From: Nematostella vectensis
Taxonomy: Eukaryota; Cnidaria; Anthozoa; Actiniaria; Edwardsiidae
Direction of reading: 5' to 3'
Length of the DNA: 64,000 nt
NCBI RefSeq assembly: GCF_932526225.1
Contig: NC_064044.1
Span: 5,001 to 69,000, forward strand
The notes beneath the pieces are model-generated. The model had not been told where the DNA came from. It saw only the letters and a program-made list of their open reading frames with translations, and searched no databases. Every line of letters starts with the position of its first letter. The stretch's first letter is position 1. A program made the position numbers and the translations under genes. This document shows positions 1 through 13,895 of this stretch, one piece after another.

Positions 1-1491
1 GTGGGAACTATTAGGTATGAAATAGTATCTCATGATCGTTACTATGACAATATGGAGTATGAATATAATGCCTAAATGATGTAGAAAATGAACAGGAAAT
101 ATGTCCGAAAGGTGTCGAAAAATCCACCAAAAATAATAGAATAGTTTACGTTACAGCGGAAGTAATTGTAAAATAAATTGTAGCGCAGAAATATTTCAAG
201 AAATAATATAATGAGACTAAAGAAAACAAAGAAAACTGACTTTTTGGTTTGGATCGGGTATTCGTACCATGATGTAGGGGCCTAAAGTGGTGTGGTAGTG
301 AGGTGGGTGTAATCGTATGGTATGGTGATGTTGGAGGGTGATGGTGAGGGATGGCTAGTAAGGTAATGTGGAGTGGAGATGGTAGTAATGTAATTACGGT
401 GGGGAGGTGGATAGGTTAGACTAGTAGGTGGTGGAGGGTGGTGGAAAGATAAAGTGGGACTATAGAATAGGTTGTGGTAGTGTGTGGTGGGTAGGTGAAA
501 AAGAAAAAAATTAGTAATAATATGGTGTGGTATGGAGATGGCTAATGGCTGTGTTGGTGGGGGAAAAAATTGATATGGTGTATAGGTAAGAGTGGTGGTG
601 AGGGAGATGTGGAGTAGGTGTAGTTGTGGGAACTATTAGGTATGAAATAGTATCTAATGATCGTTACTATGACAATATGGAGTATGAATATAATGCCTAA
701 ATGATGTAAAAATTGAACAGGAAATATGTCCAAAAGGTGTAGAAAAATCCACCAAAAATAATAGAATAGTTTACGTTACAGCGGAAGTAATTGTAAAATA
801 AATTGTAGCGCAGAAATATTATAAGAAATAATATAATGAGACTAAAGAAAACAAAGAAAACTGACTTTTTGGTTTGGATCGGGTATTCGTGTCAAGACGT
901 AGGTGCCTAAAGTGGTGTGGTAGTGAGGTGGGTGTAATCGTATGGTATGGTGATGTTAGAGGGTGGTGGTGAGGGATGGCTAGTAAGGTGGTGTGGAGTG
1001 GAGATGGTGGTAATGTAATTACGGTGGGGAGGTGGATAGGTACGACTAGTAGGTGGTGGAGGGTGGTTGAAAGATAAAGTGGGACTATAGAATAGGTTGT
1101 GGTAGTGTGTGGTGGGTAGGTGAAAAAGAAAAAATTAGTTATAATATGGTGTGGTATGGAGATGGCTAATGGCTGTGTTGGTGGGGGAAAAAATTGGTAT
1201 GGTGTATAGGTAAGAGTGGTGGTGAGGGAGATGTGGAGTAGGTGTAGTTGTGGGAACTATTAGGTATGAAATAGTATATCATGATCGTTACTGTGACAAT
1301 ATGGAGTATGAATATAATGCCTAAATGATGTAAAAAATGAACAGGAAATATGTCCAAAAGGTGTCAAAAAATCCACCAAAAATAATAGAATGGTTGCTGT
1401 AACAGCGAAAGTGATTTTAAAATAAATTGTAGCGCAGAAATATTATAAGAAATAATATAATGAGGCTAAAGAAAACAAAGAAAACTAACTT
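1..1491. repeat. 624-bp tandem repeat, about 2.4 copies
   Basis: The motif GTGGGAACTATTAGGTATGA recurs at 1, 626 and 1250, giving periods of 625 and 624 bp. The similarity ends near 1491, where the third copy diverges. The left edge is cut by the window start. Each unit has a G/T-rich half (for example 240-620) with almost no C on the plus strand, and an A-rich half. Copies differ by scattered substitutions and 1-bp indels. The minus-strand open frames inside each copy (542-733, 1166-1357) are low-complexity by-products of the base skew, so I do not call genes here. Confidence 0.93.
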
Positions 1492-1738
1492 TTATGGGTT
1501 AAGAATAGAACGGAAGTGACGTAGCACTAATGCATATACGGTAAGTTAATTATGCGACCAAATTAAGAACGAACTAACGCTTTGACACAAGCCGATGCGT
1601 TACCATGAAATAGATAAGTTCACGTGAATGATGCGAATTTGCACGGAAAATATGTGTATTGATGGAGTTACATGAAAGACAAAGGGTTCTAACAGCGATG
1701 GCAAAAGGTTAGATTGTAGAATGATGCCGCACGTGTAC

Positions 1739-2074
1739 TAGGAACGGAGATAATTGCTTGTTTAAACTTGAGTGACCTCGTGCCTGACCCGATGAGTGAA
1801 CTGTTAGTAAAGCAATTCACAAAGCAGAAACTAGCTTGGAGTTGTGTATAGGAACAAAATCATTCTCCAGAAAAGAATGTAAAACAGATCTAACAGATTT
1901 CCCCCTTTCATAATGAGGTCGTATGTGTTATAGGAACGGAGATAATTGTTTGCTAAAACTCGAGTGGCCTCGTGCCTGATACGATGAATAAATTGTAAGT
2001 GAAGCAATTAACAAAGCGGAAACCAGCTTAAAAATGTGTATCGGAACAAAATCATTCTATAGGAAAGAATGTAA
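1739..2074. repeat. 192-bp imperfect tandem duplication
   Basis: Two copies start at 1739 and 1931 with TAGGAACGGAGATAATTG and run in parallel through a segment ending AAAGAATGTAAA. They share the order of motifs (CCTCGTGCCTGA, AAGCAATT, AACAAAATCATTCT) with many point differences, so the duplication is fairly old. Confidence 0.88.
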
Positions 2075-3017
2075 ATAAAAACTTAAATGATTGTAATAAA
2101 CAGAGAAGTTATTGTGTAAGGTTATGTTCGGGTGGTTAAGATTATGGGTTATGAGACTACGGGTTAAGGTTGTTATGAGAGATGGGGTTGATAATAAAAC
2201 GACATGAGAGTTATGAATGAAGGGTTATTTTTGTTTGGTAGAGAAGGTGGTTAGTAAATATGGTATTATGTGGAGATTAAAACAGTGAAAATCGGAAGCT
2301 TGTTGCTAGTGTTGTGTAGCGGATGTGGAGAGGTGATGGCGGCTTAATAAAATCTGATAAAGGGGGATAATGTGAGTGTGAACAGAATGATAAGCAGGGA
2401 TATTGTGAAAAGACTGTGTAGTGTTTATGGGAAAGTGTGTTGTGTGTAGGGTGGGAAAGTAATGTGTAGGATAAGAGAAAGAAAAGTGTTTGGATTGTAG
2501 GGAGGAAATGGTGAGCGGTAATGGGTAGGGTGAGGTATGTGTGGAGGTATGTATCTAATGAAGTGTGTAAATGGTATGACTGACAGGCGAAATTAAACAA
2601 CAACAGAGACCGAATGAGTGTTGCGAAAACGCCGAGAAAAGATAAAAAATTCTGTAGCGGTGAAAGGGTGTATTGCGGACAATGGAAATTGATGCTAGTA
2701 AAACGGCGAGAAGAAGGTGAAGTAGGGGCGCGGGAGGCGACAAAGGGAGCGCGGTGAGAGTGGAGATGACGCTGAAACGTTAACAAGACAGGAAGGATAG
2801 TTTTCCCCAGATGAAGCGATAATCGGTGGTAAGAGATAAGGGGAAAAGGCAAAGGCACGAAGAAAACAAACGGCATGTATATGTAAAATGGACATAACAA
2901 AATAAACCAATAAGACAAAAGTGTGTAGGTCATTTCAAAGAGCTCTGCGAAATGTAGAACTAAAGGCATGTAATGCCAACCAAGACTTCTCTTCAGGGGG
3001 CGAGGTCTGTTGGTTGG

Positions 3018-3129
3018 TCATATACGAACCTGGAGAAAAGCGGGGGGACTTAGGGGAAAGTTAGGGGAAAGCCGGCGATGATGGTGGGGGGTAAAAGGGG
3101 AAAAAACTAGGGCGATGATTCGTATATGA
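3018..3129. repeat. Inverted repeat around a G-run cluster (possible G-quadruplex)
   Basis: TCATATACGAA at 3018-3028 is matched by its reverse complement TTCGTATATGA at 3119-3129. The loop contains runs of 6, 4, 4, 6 and 4 G between 3042 and 3100, enough for an intramolecular G-quadruplex on the plus strand. No gene is associated with it. Confidence 0.6.
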
Positions 3130-3571
3130 AGCGTGTTTCGAATGATAAGGCCCTCATCACCCGCCCCTACACGCTCGTTAGTAATGCCTCTAGTGAAGCG
3201 TGGTGCGTGTAATTGTCAAACCTGTGTATCGCCTGGCTTCGCCTGAGTACATGGCTTGGTCTGAAGAGTAAAAAGTAGCGCGCAGGGGAATGAGGTAAAG
3301 AGAAGAAAGGATAGAGGCTGAGCTAGGAGGGGGGAGTGTGTAGTGGATAAAATGGTGCATGTGGTGGTCCTGGCTAGTGGCTGTATGTGGTGGATTGAAC
3401 GATAAATAAGTGTGGGAACTTATGCATGTAGCGGGAAGGGGAGAGAATGCGGGTGTCTTAGCTAGCATGTAGGATGTGTGGGAAGGAGGGTGTACATACC
3501 CGAGATTTGTATTCGCAGGGCTTGGATAGTCTGTCTTGCAGTTATTCCGTATGTAGCGAAGTGAGGGGTAA

Positions 3572-3968
3572 TGAGGGGATAGCGCTCGTGGTTATACGGG
3601 TATTAGATGAAAATAGATATCACTGTTTCCGTTTCCGGTTGTTGTACATCCGGGTATTTATTAAATTGGTTGCGGTGTGGTTTACAAAATGGGCTAAATA
3701 CGGCGGATGGATAAAACGAATGGTTATATTATTGTACGGGAATATTTTGGAAGTGTTCTGTGCTAGATACTGAGGGGATTGCGCTCGTGGTTATACGAGT
3801 AAAAGATGAAAATAGATGTCTCTGTTTCCGGTTTCGGCCATTGTACATCCGGGTATTTATTAAATTGGTTGCGGTTTTGTTTACAAAATTGGCTAAATAT
3901 GGCGGATGAATAAAACGAATGGCTATATTATTGTACGGGAATATCTTGGAAATGTTCTGTGCTAGATA
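3572..3968. repeat. 199-bp tandem duplication
   Basis: A unit beginning TGAGGGGAT at 3572 and again at 3771 ends in both cases with TTCTGTGCTAGATA. The copies are highly similar with about a dozen differences. An open frame at 3474-3773 covers the first copy but not the second, which argues against coding. Confidence 0.9.
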
Positions 3969-4737
3969 GGATGACGGGGTGGCATACGCTGAGAGGATGG
4001 AGTGTTGGTGAGGAGCCAGGTGAGGATATTCAGGGCAGTAGCGTGTGTTAAGTAGGAGTCTCGTGGAAGTTTTTCTACGGTCATTTTTGAGGCCGGTTTG
4101 TCTATAGCTGGAGATGATGGCTTGTGGTCGGTGGATCGGGGATGTACTTCTGTAGAAGGATTGTTCTTATTGGTGTGGATATGCTGTGTGGTACAGGAGA
4201 CTCGTAGGGTTCCTTTTGTCGTTCTGTTAGGGCCTGTGGGTTTATGGTTGTAGATGGCTGGCTTCCGAGTTTTTATCCAGTGTATATATATCAGTTATAT
4301 TTCTGTAGAGGGGCTGTTCGTCGGTTCTTGAGGGTCTTGGTAGTGGTGAATCATCTTTGGTGATTGGTTGGCTTGGAGTGGATATGGCGTGTTGCTTCCC
4401 TCTGCGTACATCTCATTTGACTCGCTTTTGTGGTTTGAGTTGATGTGGTGTTGGTGTGAGGTGTGAGATGTGGTGAAAGTGGTGATGTGTTGTTAAGTGT
4501 ATCTATGGAGTGTGTGTCGTGGATGTGAACTTGGTGTGGACTAGTGTGTCTTTAAGGTTTTTGTGTCTGGTAAATGCTGTGGTAGGGGGTGAGGGGAATA
4601 TGGAGGATAGTTCCTGGTCGCTGGATATGAGTTCCCAGTTAGCATGAAGGATGCGGGGGATGGTTGATGTGTTGTGATTGAACGGTGTGATGAAAGGTAT
4701 GGCGGGTGGGGTGGGGGTGGTTGTTGGGGTGCTTCCT

Positions 4738-5490
<753 letters not shown>

Positions 5491-5693
5491 TGTATCATCT
5501 ATAAAAAACAATAGGGCCCCACCCAAACCTCCTTAAATTGGTTGCCATGGCAACATACTCGAAAATAATCTGCGGACCCATGTCAATGTTGTAGCTGCCA
5601 AGTCTGGTGATGATAGCTATTTCTGTTTGGGAGATATTAGCAAAAACGGATTTACCCGTGTATAAGCCAGACTTATACCTACCCCCCGACCAG

Positions 5694-8600
5694 TCTCGAT
5701 CTAACCTTCTCCCTTCACGCTAGGATCTCTGATTATTGCTTCATTGAAGTGACGACGTCAGCACCACAGGCAACCCCCCCCCCCCACAGTGAGAACAATA
5801 AGACCGTAAGGCATCTCGGAATACACCTTACAGGCCACGCTAAAAACGACGCGTTGTCAAGGTGAAATCAAAGTCGGCTTCACGTGTGCACTACCGCAAA
5901 ATCGTCTCGATCTAACCTTCACGCTAGGATCTCTGATTATTGCTTCATTGAAGTGATGACGTCACCACCACAGGCAACCCCCCCCCCACACAGTGAGAAC
6001 AATAAGACCGTAAGGCATCTCGGAAGACACCTTACAGGCCACGCTAAAAACGACGCGTTGTCAAGGTAAAATCAAAGTCGGCTTCACGTGTGCACTACCG
6101 CAAAATCGTCTCGATCTAACCTTCACGCTAGGATCTCTGATTATTGCTTCATTGAAGTGATGACGTCACCACCACAGGTAACCCCCCTCCCCCACAGTGA
6201 AAACAATAAGACCGTAAGGCGTCTCGGAAGACACCTTACAGGCCACGTTAAAAACGACGCGTTGTCAAGGTGAAATCAAAGTCGGCTTCACGTGTGCACT
6301 ACCGCAAAATCGTCTCGATCTAACCTTCACGCTAGGATCTCTGATTATTGCTTCATTGAAGTGATGACGTCACCACCACAGGCAACCCCCCCCCCACAGT
6401 GAGAACAATAAGACCGTAAGGCATCTCGGAAGACACCTTACAGGCCACGCTAAAAACGACGCCTTGTCAAGGTGAAATCAAAGTCGGCTTCACGTGTGCA
6501 CTACCGCAAAATCGTCTCGATCTAACCTTCACGCTAGGATCTCTGATTATTGCTTCATTGAAGTGATGACGTCACCACCACAGGCAACCCCCCCCCCACA
6601 GTGAGAACAATAAGACCGTAAGGCATCTCGGAAGACACCTTACAGGCCACGCTAAAAACGACGCGTTGTCAAGGTAAAATCAAAGTCGGCTTCACGTGTG
6701 CACTACCGCAAAATCGTCTCGATCTAACCTTCACGCTAGGATCTCTGATTATTGCTTCATTGAAGTGATGACGTCACCACCACAGGTAACCCCCCTCCCC
6801 CACAGTGAAAACAATAAGACCGTAAGGCATCTCGGAAGACACCTTACAGGCCACGTTAAAAACGACGCGTTGTCAAGGTGAAATCAAAGTCGGCTTCACG
6901 TGTGCACTACCGCAAAATCGTCTCGATCTAACCTTCACGCTAGGATCTCTGATTATTGCTTCATTGAAGTGATGACGTCACCACCACAGGCAACCCCCCC
7001 CCACCACAGTGAGAACAATAAGACCGTAAGGTATCTCGGAAGACACCTTACAGGCCACGCTAAAAACGACGCGTTGTCAAGGTGAAATCAAAGTCGGCTT
7101 CACGTGTGCACTACCGCAAAATCGTCTCGATCTAACCTTCACGCTAGGATCTCTGATTATTGCTTCATTGAAGTGATGACGTCACCACCACAGGCAACCC
7201 CCCCCCACAGTGAGAACAATAAGACCGTAAAGCATCTCGGAAGACACCTTACAGGCCACGCTAAAAACGACGCCTTGTCAAGGTGAAATCAAAGTCGGCT
7301 TCACGTGTGCACTACCGCAAAATCGTCTCGATCTAACCTTCACGCTAGGATCTCTGATTATTGCTTCATTGAGGTGATGACGTCACCACCACAGGTAACC
7401 CCCCTCCCCCACAGTGAGAACAATAAGACCGTAAGGCATCTCGGAAGACACCCTACAGGCCACGCTAAAAACGACGCGTTGTCAAGGTGAAATCAAAGTC
7501 GGCTTCACGTGTGCACTACCGCAAAATCGTCTCGATCTAACCTTCACGCTAGGATCTCTGATTATTGCTTCATTGAAGTGATGACGTCACCACCACAGGT
7601 AACCCCCCTCCCCCACAGTGAGAACAATAAGACCGTAAGGCATCTCGGGAGACACCTTACAGGCCACGCCAAAAACGACGCCTTGTCAAGGTGAAATCAA
7701 AGTCGGCTTCACGTGTGCACTACCGCAAAATCGTCTCGATCTAACCTTCACGCTAGGATCTCTGATTATTGCTTCATTGAAGTGATGACGTCACCACCAC
7801 AGGCAACCCCCCCCCCACAGTGAGAACAATAAGACCGTAAGGCATCTCGGATGACACCTTACAGGCCACGCTAAAAACGACGCGTTGTCAAGGTGAAATC
7901 AAAGTCGGCTTCACGTGTGCACTACCGCAAAATCGTCTCGATCTAACCTTCACGCTAGGATCTTTCATTATTGCTTCATTGAAGTGATGACGTCACCACC
8001 ACAGGCAACCCGCCCCCACAGTGAGAACAATAAGACCGTAAGGCATCTCGGAAGACACCTTACAGGCCACGCTAAAAACGACGCGTTGTCAAGGTGAAAT
8101 CAAAGTCGGCTTCACGTGTGCACTACCGCAAAATCGTCTCGATCTAACCTTCACGCTAGGATCTCTGATTATTGCTTCATTGAAGTGATGACGTCACCAC
8201 CACAGGCAACCCCCCCCCACAGTGAGAACAATAAGACCGTAAGGCATCTCGGAAGACACCTTACAGGCCACGCTAAAAACGACGCGTTGTCAAGGTAAAA
8301 TCAAAGTCGGCTTCACGTGTGCACTACAGCAAAATCGTCTCGATCTAACCTTCACGCTAGGATCTCTGATTATTGCTTCATTGAAGTGATGACGTCACCA
8401 CCACAGGTAACCCCCCTCCCCCACAGTGAAAACAATAAGACCGTAAGGCATCTCGGAAGAAACCTTACAGGCCACGTTAAAAACGACGCGTTGTCAAGGT
8501 GAAATCAAAGTCGGCTTCACGTGTGCACTACCGCAAAATCGTCTCGATCTAACCTTCACGCTAGGATCTCTGATTATTGCTTCATTGAAGTGATGACGTC

Positions 8601-11600
8601 ACCACCACAGGCAACCCCCCCCCCTCCACAGTGAGAACAATAAGACCGTAAGGCATCTCGGAAGACACCTCACAGGCCACGCAAAAAACGACGCCTTGTC
8701 AAGGTGAATTCAAAGTCGGCTTCACGTGTGCACTACCGCAAAATCGTCTCGATCTAACCTTCACGCTAGGATCTCTGATTATTGCTTCATTGAAGTGATG
8801 ACGTCACCACCACAGGCAACCCCCCCCCCCCCACAGTGAGAACAATAAGACCGTAAGGCATCTCGGAAGACACCTTACAGGCCACGCTAAAAACGACGCG
8901 TTGTCAAGGTAAAATCAAAGTCGGCTTCACGTGTGCACTACCGCAAAATCGTCTCGATCTAACCTTCACGCTAGGATCTCTGATTATTGCTTCATTGAAG
9001 TGATGACGTCACCACCACAGGTAACCCCCCTCCCCCACAGTGAAAACAATTAGACCGTAAGGCATCTCGGAAGACACCTTACAGGCCACGTTAAAAACGA
9101 CGCGTTGTCAAGGTGAAATCAAAGTCGGCTTCACGTGTGCACTACCGCAAAATCGTCTCGATCTAACCTTCACGCTAGGATCTCTGATTATTGCTTCATT
9201 GAAGTGATGACGTCACCACCACAGGCAACCCCCCCCCCCCCACAGTGAGAACAATAAGACCGTAAGGCATCTCGGAAGACACCTTACAGGCCACGCCAAA
9301 AACGACGCCTTGTCAAGGTGAAATCAAAGTCGGCTTCACGTGTGCACTACCGCAAAATCGTCTCGATCTAACCTTCACGCTAGGATCTCTGATTATTGCT
9401 TCATTTAAGTGATGACGTCACCACCACAGGCAACCCCCCCCCCACAGTGAGAACAATAAGACCGTAAGGCATCTCGGATGACACCTTACAGGCCACGCTA
9501 AAAACGACGCGTTGTCAAGGTGAAATCAAAGTCGGCTTCACGTGTGCACTACCGCAAAATCGTCTCGATCTAACCTTCACGCTAGGATCTTTCATTATTG
9601 CTTCATTGAAGTGATGACGTCACCACCACAGGCAACCCCCCCCCACAGTGAGAACAATAAGACCGTAAGGCATCTCGGAAGACACCTTACAGGCCACGCT
9701 AAAAACGACGCGTTGTCAAGGTAAAATCAAAGTCGGCTTCACGTGTGCACTACCGCAAAATCGTCTCGATCTAACCTTCACGCTAGGATCTCTGATTATT
9801 GCTTCATTGAAGTGATGACGTCACCACCACAGGTAACCCCCCTCCCCCACAGTGAAAACAATAAGACCGTAAGGCATCTCGGAAGACACCTTACAGGCCA
9901 CGTTAAAAACGACGCGTTGTCAAGGTGAAATCAAAGTCGGCTTCACGTGTGCACTACCGCAAAATCGTCTCGATCTAACCTTCACGCTAGGATCTCTGAT
10001 TATTGCTTCATTGAAGTGATGACGTCACCACCACAGGCAACCCCCCCCCACCACAGTGAGAACAATAAGACCGTAAGGTATCTCGGAAGACACCTTACAG
10101 GCCACGCTAAAAACGACGCGTTGTCAAGGTGAAATCAAAGTCGGCTTCACGTGTGCACTACCGCAAAATCGTCTCGATCTAACCTTCACGCTAGGATCTC
10201 TGATTATTGCTTCATTGAAGTGATGACGTCACCACGACAGGCAACCCCCCCCCACCACAGTGAGAACAATAAGACCGTAAGGCATCTCGGAAGACACCTT
10301 ACAGGCCACGCTAAAAACGACGCCTTGTCAAGGTGAAATCAAAGTCGGCTTCACGTGTGCACTACCTCAAAATCGTCTCGATCTAACCTTCACGCTAGGA
10401 TCTCTGATTATTGCTTCATTGAAGTGATGACGTCACCACCACAGGCAACCCCCCCCCCCCACAGTGAGAACAATAAGACCGTAAGGCATCTCGGAAGACA
10501 CCTTACAGGCCACGCTAAAAACGACGCGTTGTCAAGGTAAAATCAAAGTCGGCTTCACGTGTGCACTACCGCAAAATCGTCTCGATCTAACCTTCACGCT
10601 AGGATCTCTGATTATTGCTTCATTGAAGTGATGACGTCACCACCACAGGTAACCCCCCTCCCCCACAGTGAGAACAATAAGACCGTAAGGCATCTCGGGA
10701 GACACCTTACAGGCCACGCTAAAAACGACGCGTTGTCAAGGTGAAATCAAAGTCGGCTTCACGTGTGCACTACCGCAAAATCGTCTCGATCTAACCTTCA
10801 CGCTAGGATCTCTGATTATTGCTTCATTGAAGTGATGACGTCACCACCACAGGTAACCCCCCTCCCCCACAGTGAAAACAATAAGACCGTAAGGCATCTC
10901 GGAAGACACCTTACAGGCCACGCTAAAAACGACGCGTTGTCAAGGTAAAATCAAAGTCGGCTTCACGTGTGCACTACCGCAAAATCGTCTCGATCTAACC
11001 TTCACGCTAGGATCTCTGATTATTGCTTCATTGAAGTGATGACGTCACCACCACAGGTAACCCCCCTCCCCCACAGTGAAATCAATAAGACCGTAAGGCA
11101 TCTCGGAAGACACCTTACAGGCCACGTTAAAAACGACGCGTTGTCAAGGTGAAATCAAAGTCGGCTTCACGTGTGCACTACCGCAAAATCGTCTCGATCT
11201 AACCTTCACGCTAGGATCTCTGATTATTGCTTCATTGAAGTGATGACGTCACCACCACAGGCAACCCCCCCCCCACCACAGTGAGAACAATAAGACCGTA
11301 AGGTATCTCGGAAGACACCTTACAGGCCACGCTAAAAACGACGCGTTGTCAAGGTGAAATCAAAGTCGGCTTCACGTGTGCACTACCGCACAATCGTCTC
11401 GATCTAACCTTCACGCTAGGATCTCTGATTATTGCTTCATTGAAGTGATGACGTCACCACCACAGGTAACCCCCCCCCACAGTGAGAACAATAAGACCGT
11501 AAGGCATCTCGGAAGACACCTTACAGGCCACGCTAAAAACGACGCCTTGTCAAGGTGAAATCAAAGTCGGCTTCACGTGTGCACTACCGCAAAATCGTCT

Positions 11601-13633
11601 CGATCTAACCTTCACGCTAGGATCTCTGATTATTGCTTCATTGAGGTGATGACGTCACCACCACAGGTAACCCCCCTCCCCCACAGTGAAAACAATAAGA
11701 CCGTAAGGCATCTCGGAAGACACCTTACAGGCCACGCTAAAAACGACGCGTTGTCAAGGTGAAATCAAAGTCGGCTTCACGTGTGCACTACCGCAAAATC
11801 GTCTCGATCTAACCTTCACGCTAGGATCTCTGATTATTGCTTCATTGAAGTGATGACGTCACCACCACAGGTAACCCCCCTCCCCCACAGTGAGAACAAT
11901 AAGACCGTAAGGCATCTCGGGAGACACCTTACAGGCCACGCCAAAAACGACGCCTTGTCAAGGTGAAATCAAAGTCGGCTTCACGTATGCACTACCGCAA
12001 AATCGTCTCGATCTAACCTTCACGCTAGGATCTCTGATTATTGCTTCATTGAAGTGATGACGTCACCACCACAGGCAACCCCCCCCCCCACAGTGAGAAC
12101 AATAAGACCGTAAGGCATCTCGGATGACACCTTACAGGCCACGCTAAAAACGACGCCTTGTCAAGGTGAAATCAAAGTCGGCTTCACGTGTGCACTACCG
12201 CAAAATCGTCTCGATCTAACCTTCACGCTAGGATCTTTCATTATTGCTTCATTGAAGTGATGACGTCACCACCACAGGCAACCCCCCCCCACAGTGAGAA
12301 CAATAAGACCGTAAGGCATCTCGGAAGACACCTTACAGGCCACGCTAAAAACGACGCGTTGTCAAGGTAAAATCAAAGTCGGCTTCACGTGTGCACTACC
12401 GCAAAATCGTCTCGATCTAACCTTCACGCTAGGATCTCTGATTATTGCTTTATTGAAGTGATGACGTCACCACCACAGGCAACCCCCCCCCCCCCCACAG
12501 TGAGAACAATAAGACCGTAAGGCATCTCGGAAGACACCTTACAGGCCATGCTAAAAACGACGCGTTGTCAAGGTAAAATCAAAGTCGGCTTCACGTGTGC
12601 ACTACCGCAAAATCGTCTCGATCTAACCTTCACGCTAGGATCTCTGATTATTGCTTCATTGAAGTGATGACGTCACCACCACAGGTAACCCCCCTCCCCC
12701 ACAGTGAAAACAATAAGACCGTAAGGCATCTCGGAAGACACCTTACAGGCCACGTTAAAAACGACGCGTTGTCAAGGTGAAATCAAAGTCGGCTTCACGT
12801 GTGCACTACCGCAAAATCGTCTCGATCTAACCTTCACGCTAGGATCTCTGATTATTGCTTCATTGAAGTGATGACGTCACCACCACAGGCAACCCCCCCC
12901 ACCACAGTTAGAACAATAAGACCGTAAGGTATCTCGGAAGACACCTTACAGGCCACGCTAAAAACGACGCGTTGTCAAGGTGAAATCAAAGTCGGCTTCA
13001 CGTGTGCACTACCGCAAAATCGTCTCGATCTAACCTTCACGCTAGGATCTCTGATTATTGCTTCATTGAAGTGATGACGTCACCACCACAGGCAACCCGC
13101 CCCCACAGTGAGAACAATAAGACCGTAAGGCATCTCGGAAGACACCTTACAGGCCACGCTAAAAACGACGCCTTGTCAAGGTGAAATCAAAGTCGGCTTC
13201 ACGTGTGCACTACCGCAAAATCGTCTCGATCTAACCTTCACGCTAGGATCTCTGATTATTGCTTCATTGAGGTGATGACGTCACCACCACAGGTAACCCC
13301 CCTCCCCCACAGTGAGAACAATAAGACCGTAAGGCATCTCGGGAGACACCTTACAGGCCACGCTAAAAACGACGCGTTGTCAAGGTGAAATCAAAGTCGG
13401 CTTCACGTGTGCACTACCGCAAAATCGTCTCGATCTAACCTTCACGCTAGGATCTCTGATTATTGCTTCATTGAAGTGATGACGTCACCACCACAGGTAA
13501 CCCCCCTCCCCCACAGTGAAAACAATAAGACCGTAAGGCATCTCGGAAGACACCTTACAGGCCACGTTAAAAACGACGCGTTGTCAAGGTAAAATCAAAG
13601 TCGGCTTCACGTGTGCACTACCGCAAAATCGTC
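5694..13633. repeat. 204-bp satellite array, left block (about 39 monomers)
   Basis: Head-to-tail monomers of about 204 bp start with TCTCGATCTAACC and end with CACTACCGCAAAATCG. The first copy at 5694 is diverged, with an extra CTCCC and GACGACGTCAG instead of GATGACGTCAC, as expected at an array edge. Each monomer has a TGACGTCA palindrome, a C tract of variable length (roughly C5-TC5 or C8-C12 here), CAGTGARAACAATAAGACC, ACGACGCGTTGTCAAGG and TTCACGTGTGCAC. Subtypes are recognisable by GGTAACC/GGCAACC, TCTCTGATT/TCTTTCATT, GGAAGACACC/GGATGACACC/GGGAGACACC and ACGCTAAAA/ACGTTAAAA/ACGCCAAAA. The block ends exactly at the inverted-repeat insertion at 13,634. The 60-61 codon frames in it begin at GTG and exist only when the C tract has a suitable length, so I do not call them genes. 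Confidence 0.98.
13626..13633. repeat. Left target-site duplication, AAATCGTC
   Basis: These eight satellite bases are repeated at 30650-30657 on the far side of the inserted element. The intact monomer reads ...CCGCAAAATCGTCTCGATC, so joining the flanks and removing one copy of AAATCGTC restores a normal monomer. Confidence 0.9.
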
Positions 13634-13895
13634 GGATCAGTTCACCGTCCTGGGCCATCGTAAACGATTCCAAAAATCCTTCACGATTTCGAAATCGTTC
13701 ACGATTTTCAAAATCCTTCACGATTTTGGAAATCCTTAACGATTTCAAAATCGTTCACGATTTTAAAAATCCTTCACGATTTTAAAAATCCTTCACGATT
13801 TTTAAAATCCTTCACGATTTTTAAAATCCTTCACGATTTTTGAAATCGTTCACGATTTTGAAAGTCCTCCACGATTTTGTAAATCCTTCACGATT
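13634..13895 (+). repeat. Left terminal inverted repeat with minisatellite
   Basis: The perfect 27-bp terminal part (13634-13660) is followed by about 12 copies of an 18-20 bp unit to 13895, mostly AAATCCTTCACGATTTT with variants AAATCGTTCACGATTTT. Many units are themselves near-palindromes (AAATCGT-TC-ACGATTT). The reverse-complement counterpart is at 30451-30649. Confidence 0.92.

Larger units (their letters stand above)
1492..4737. other. C-poor, G/T-rich region without a recognisable gene
   Basis: I find no convincing coding exon on either strand. The plus strand is strikingly poor in C down to about 3.4 kb and is G/T-rich again at 4.0-4.7 kb. This produces long pyrimidine-rich open frames on the minus strand (such as 2277-2969) that read as low-complexity Leu/Ser/His/Phe protein and are probably spurious. 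The region contains tandem duplications at 1739-2074 and 3572-3968 and a hairpin with G-runs at 3018-3129, listed separately. Confidence 0.6.

Noticed and set aside
2277-2969. 230-codon minus-strand frame
   Set aside because: Low-complexity Leu/Ser/His/Phe composition follows from the C-poor plus strand. No domain and no splice or promoter context.
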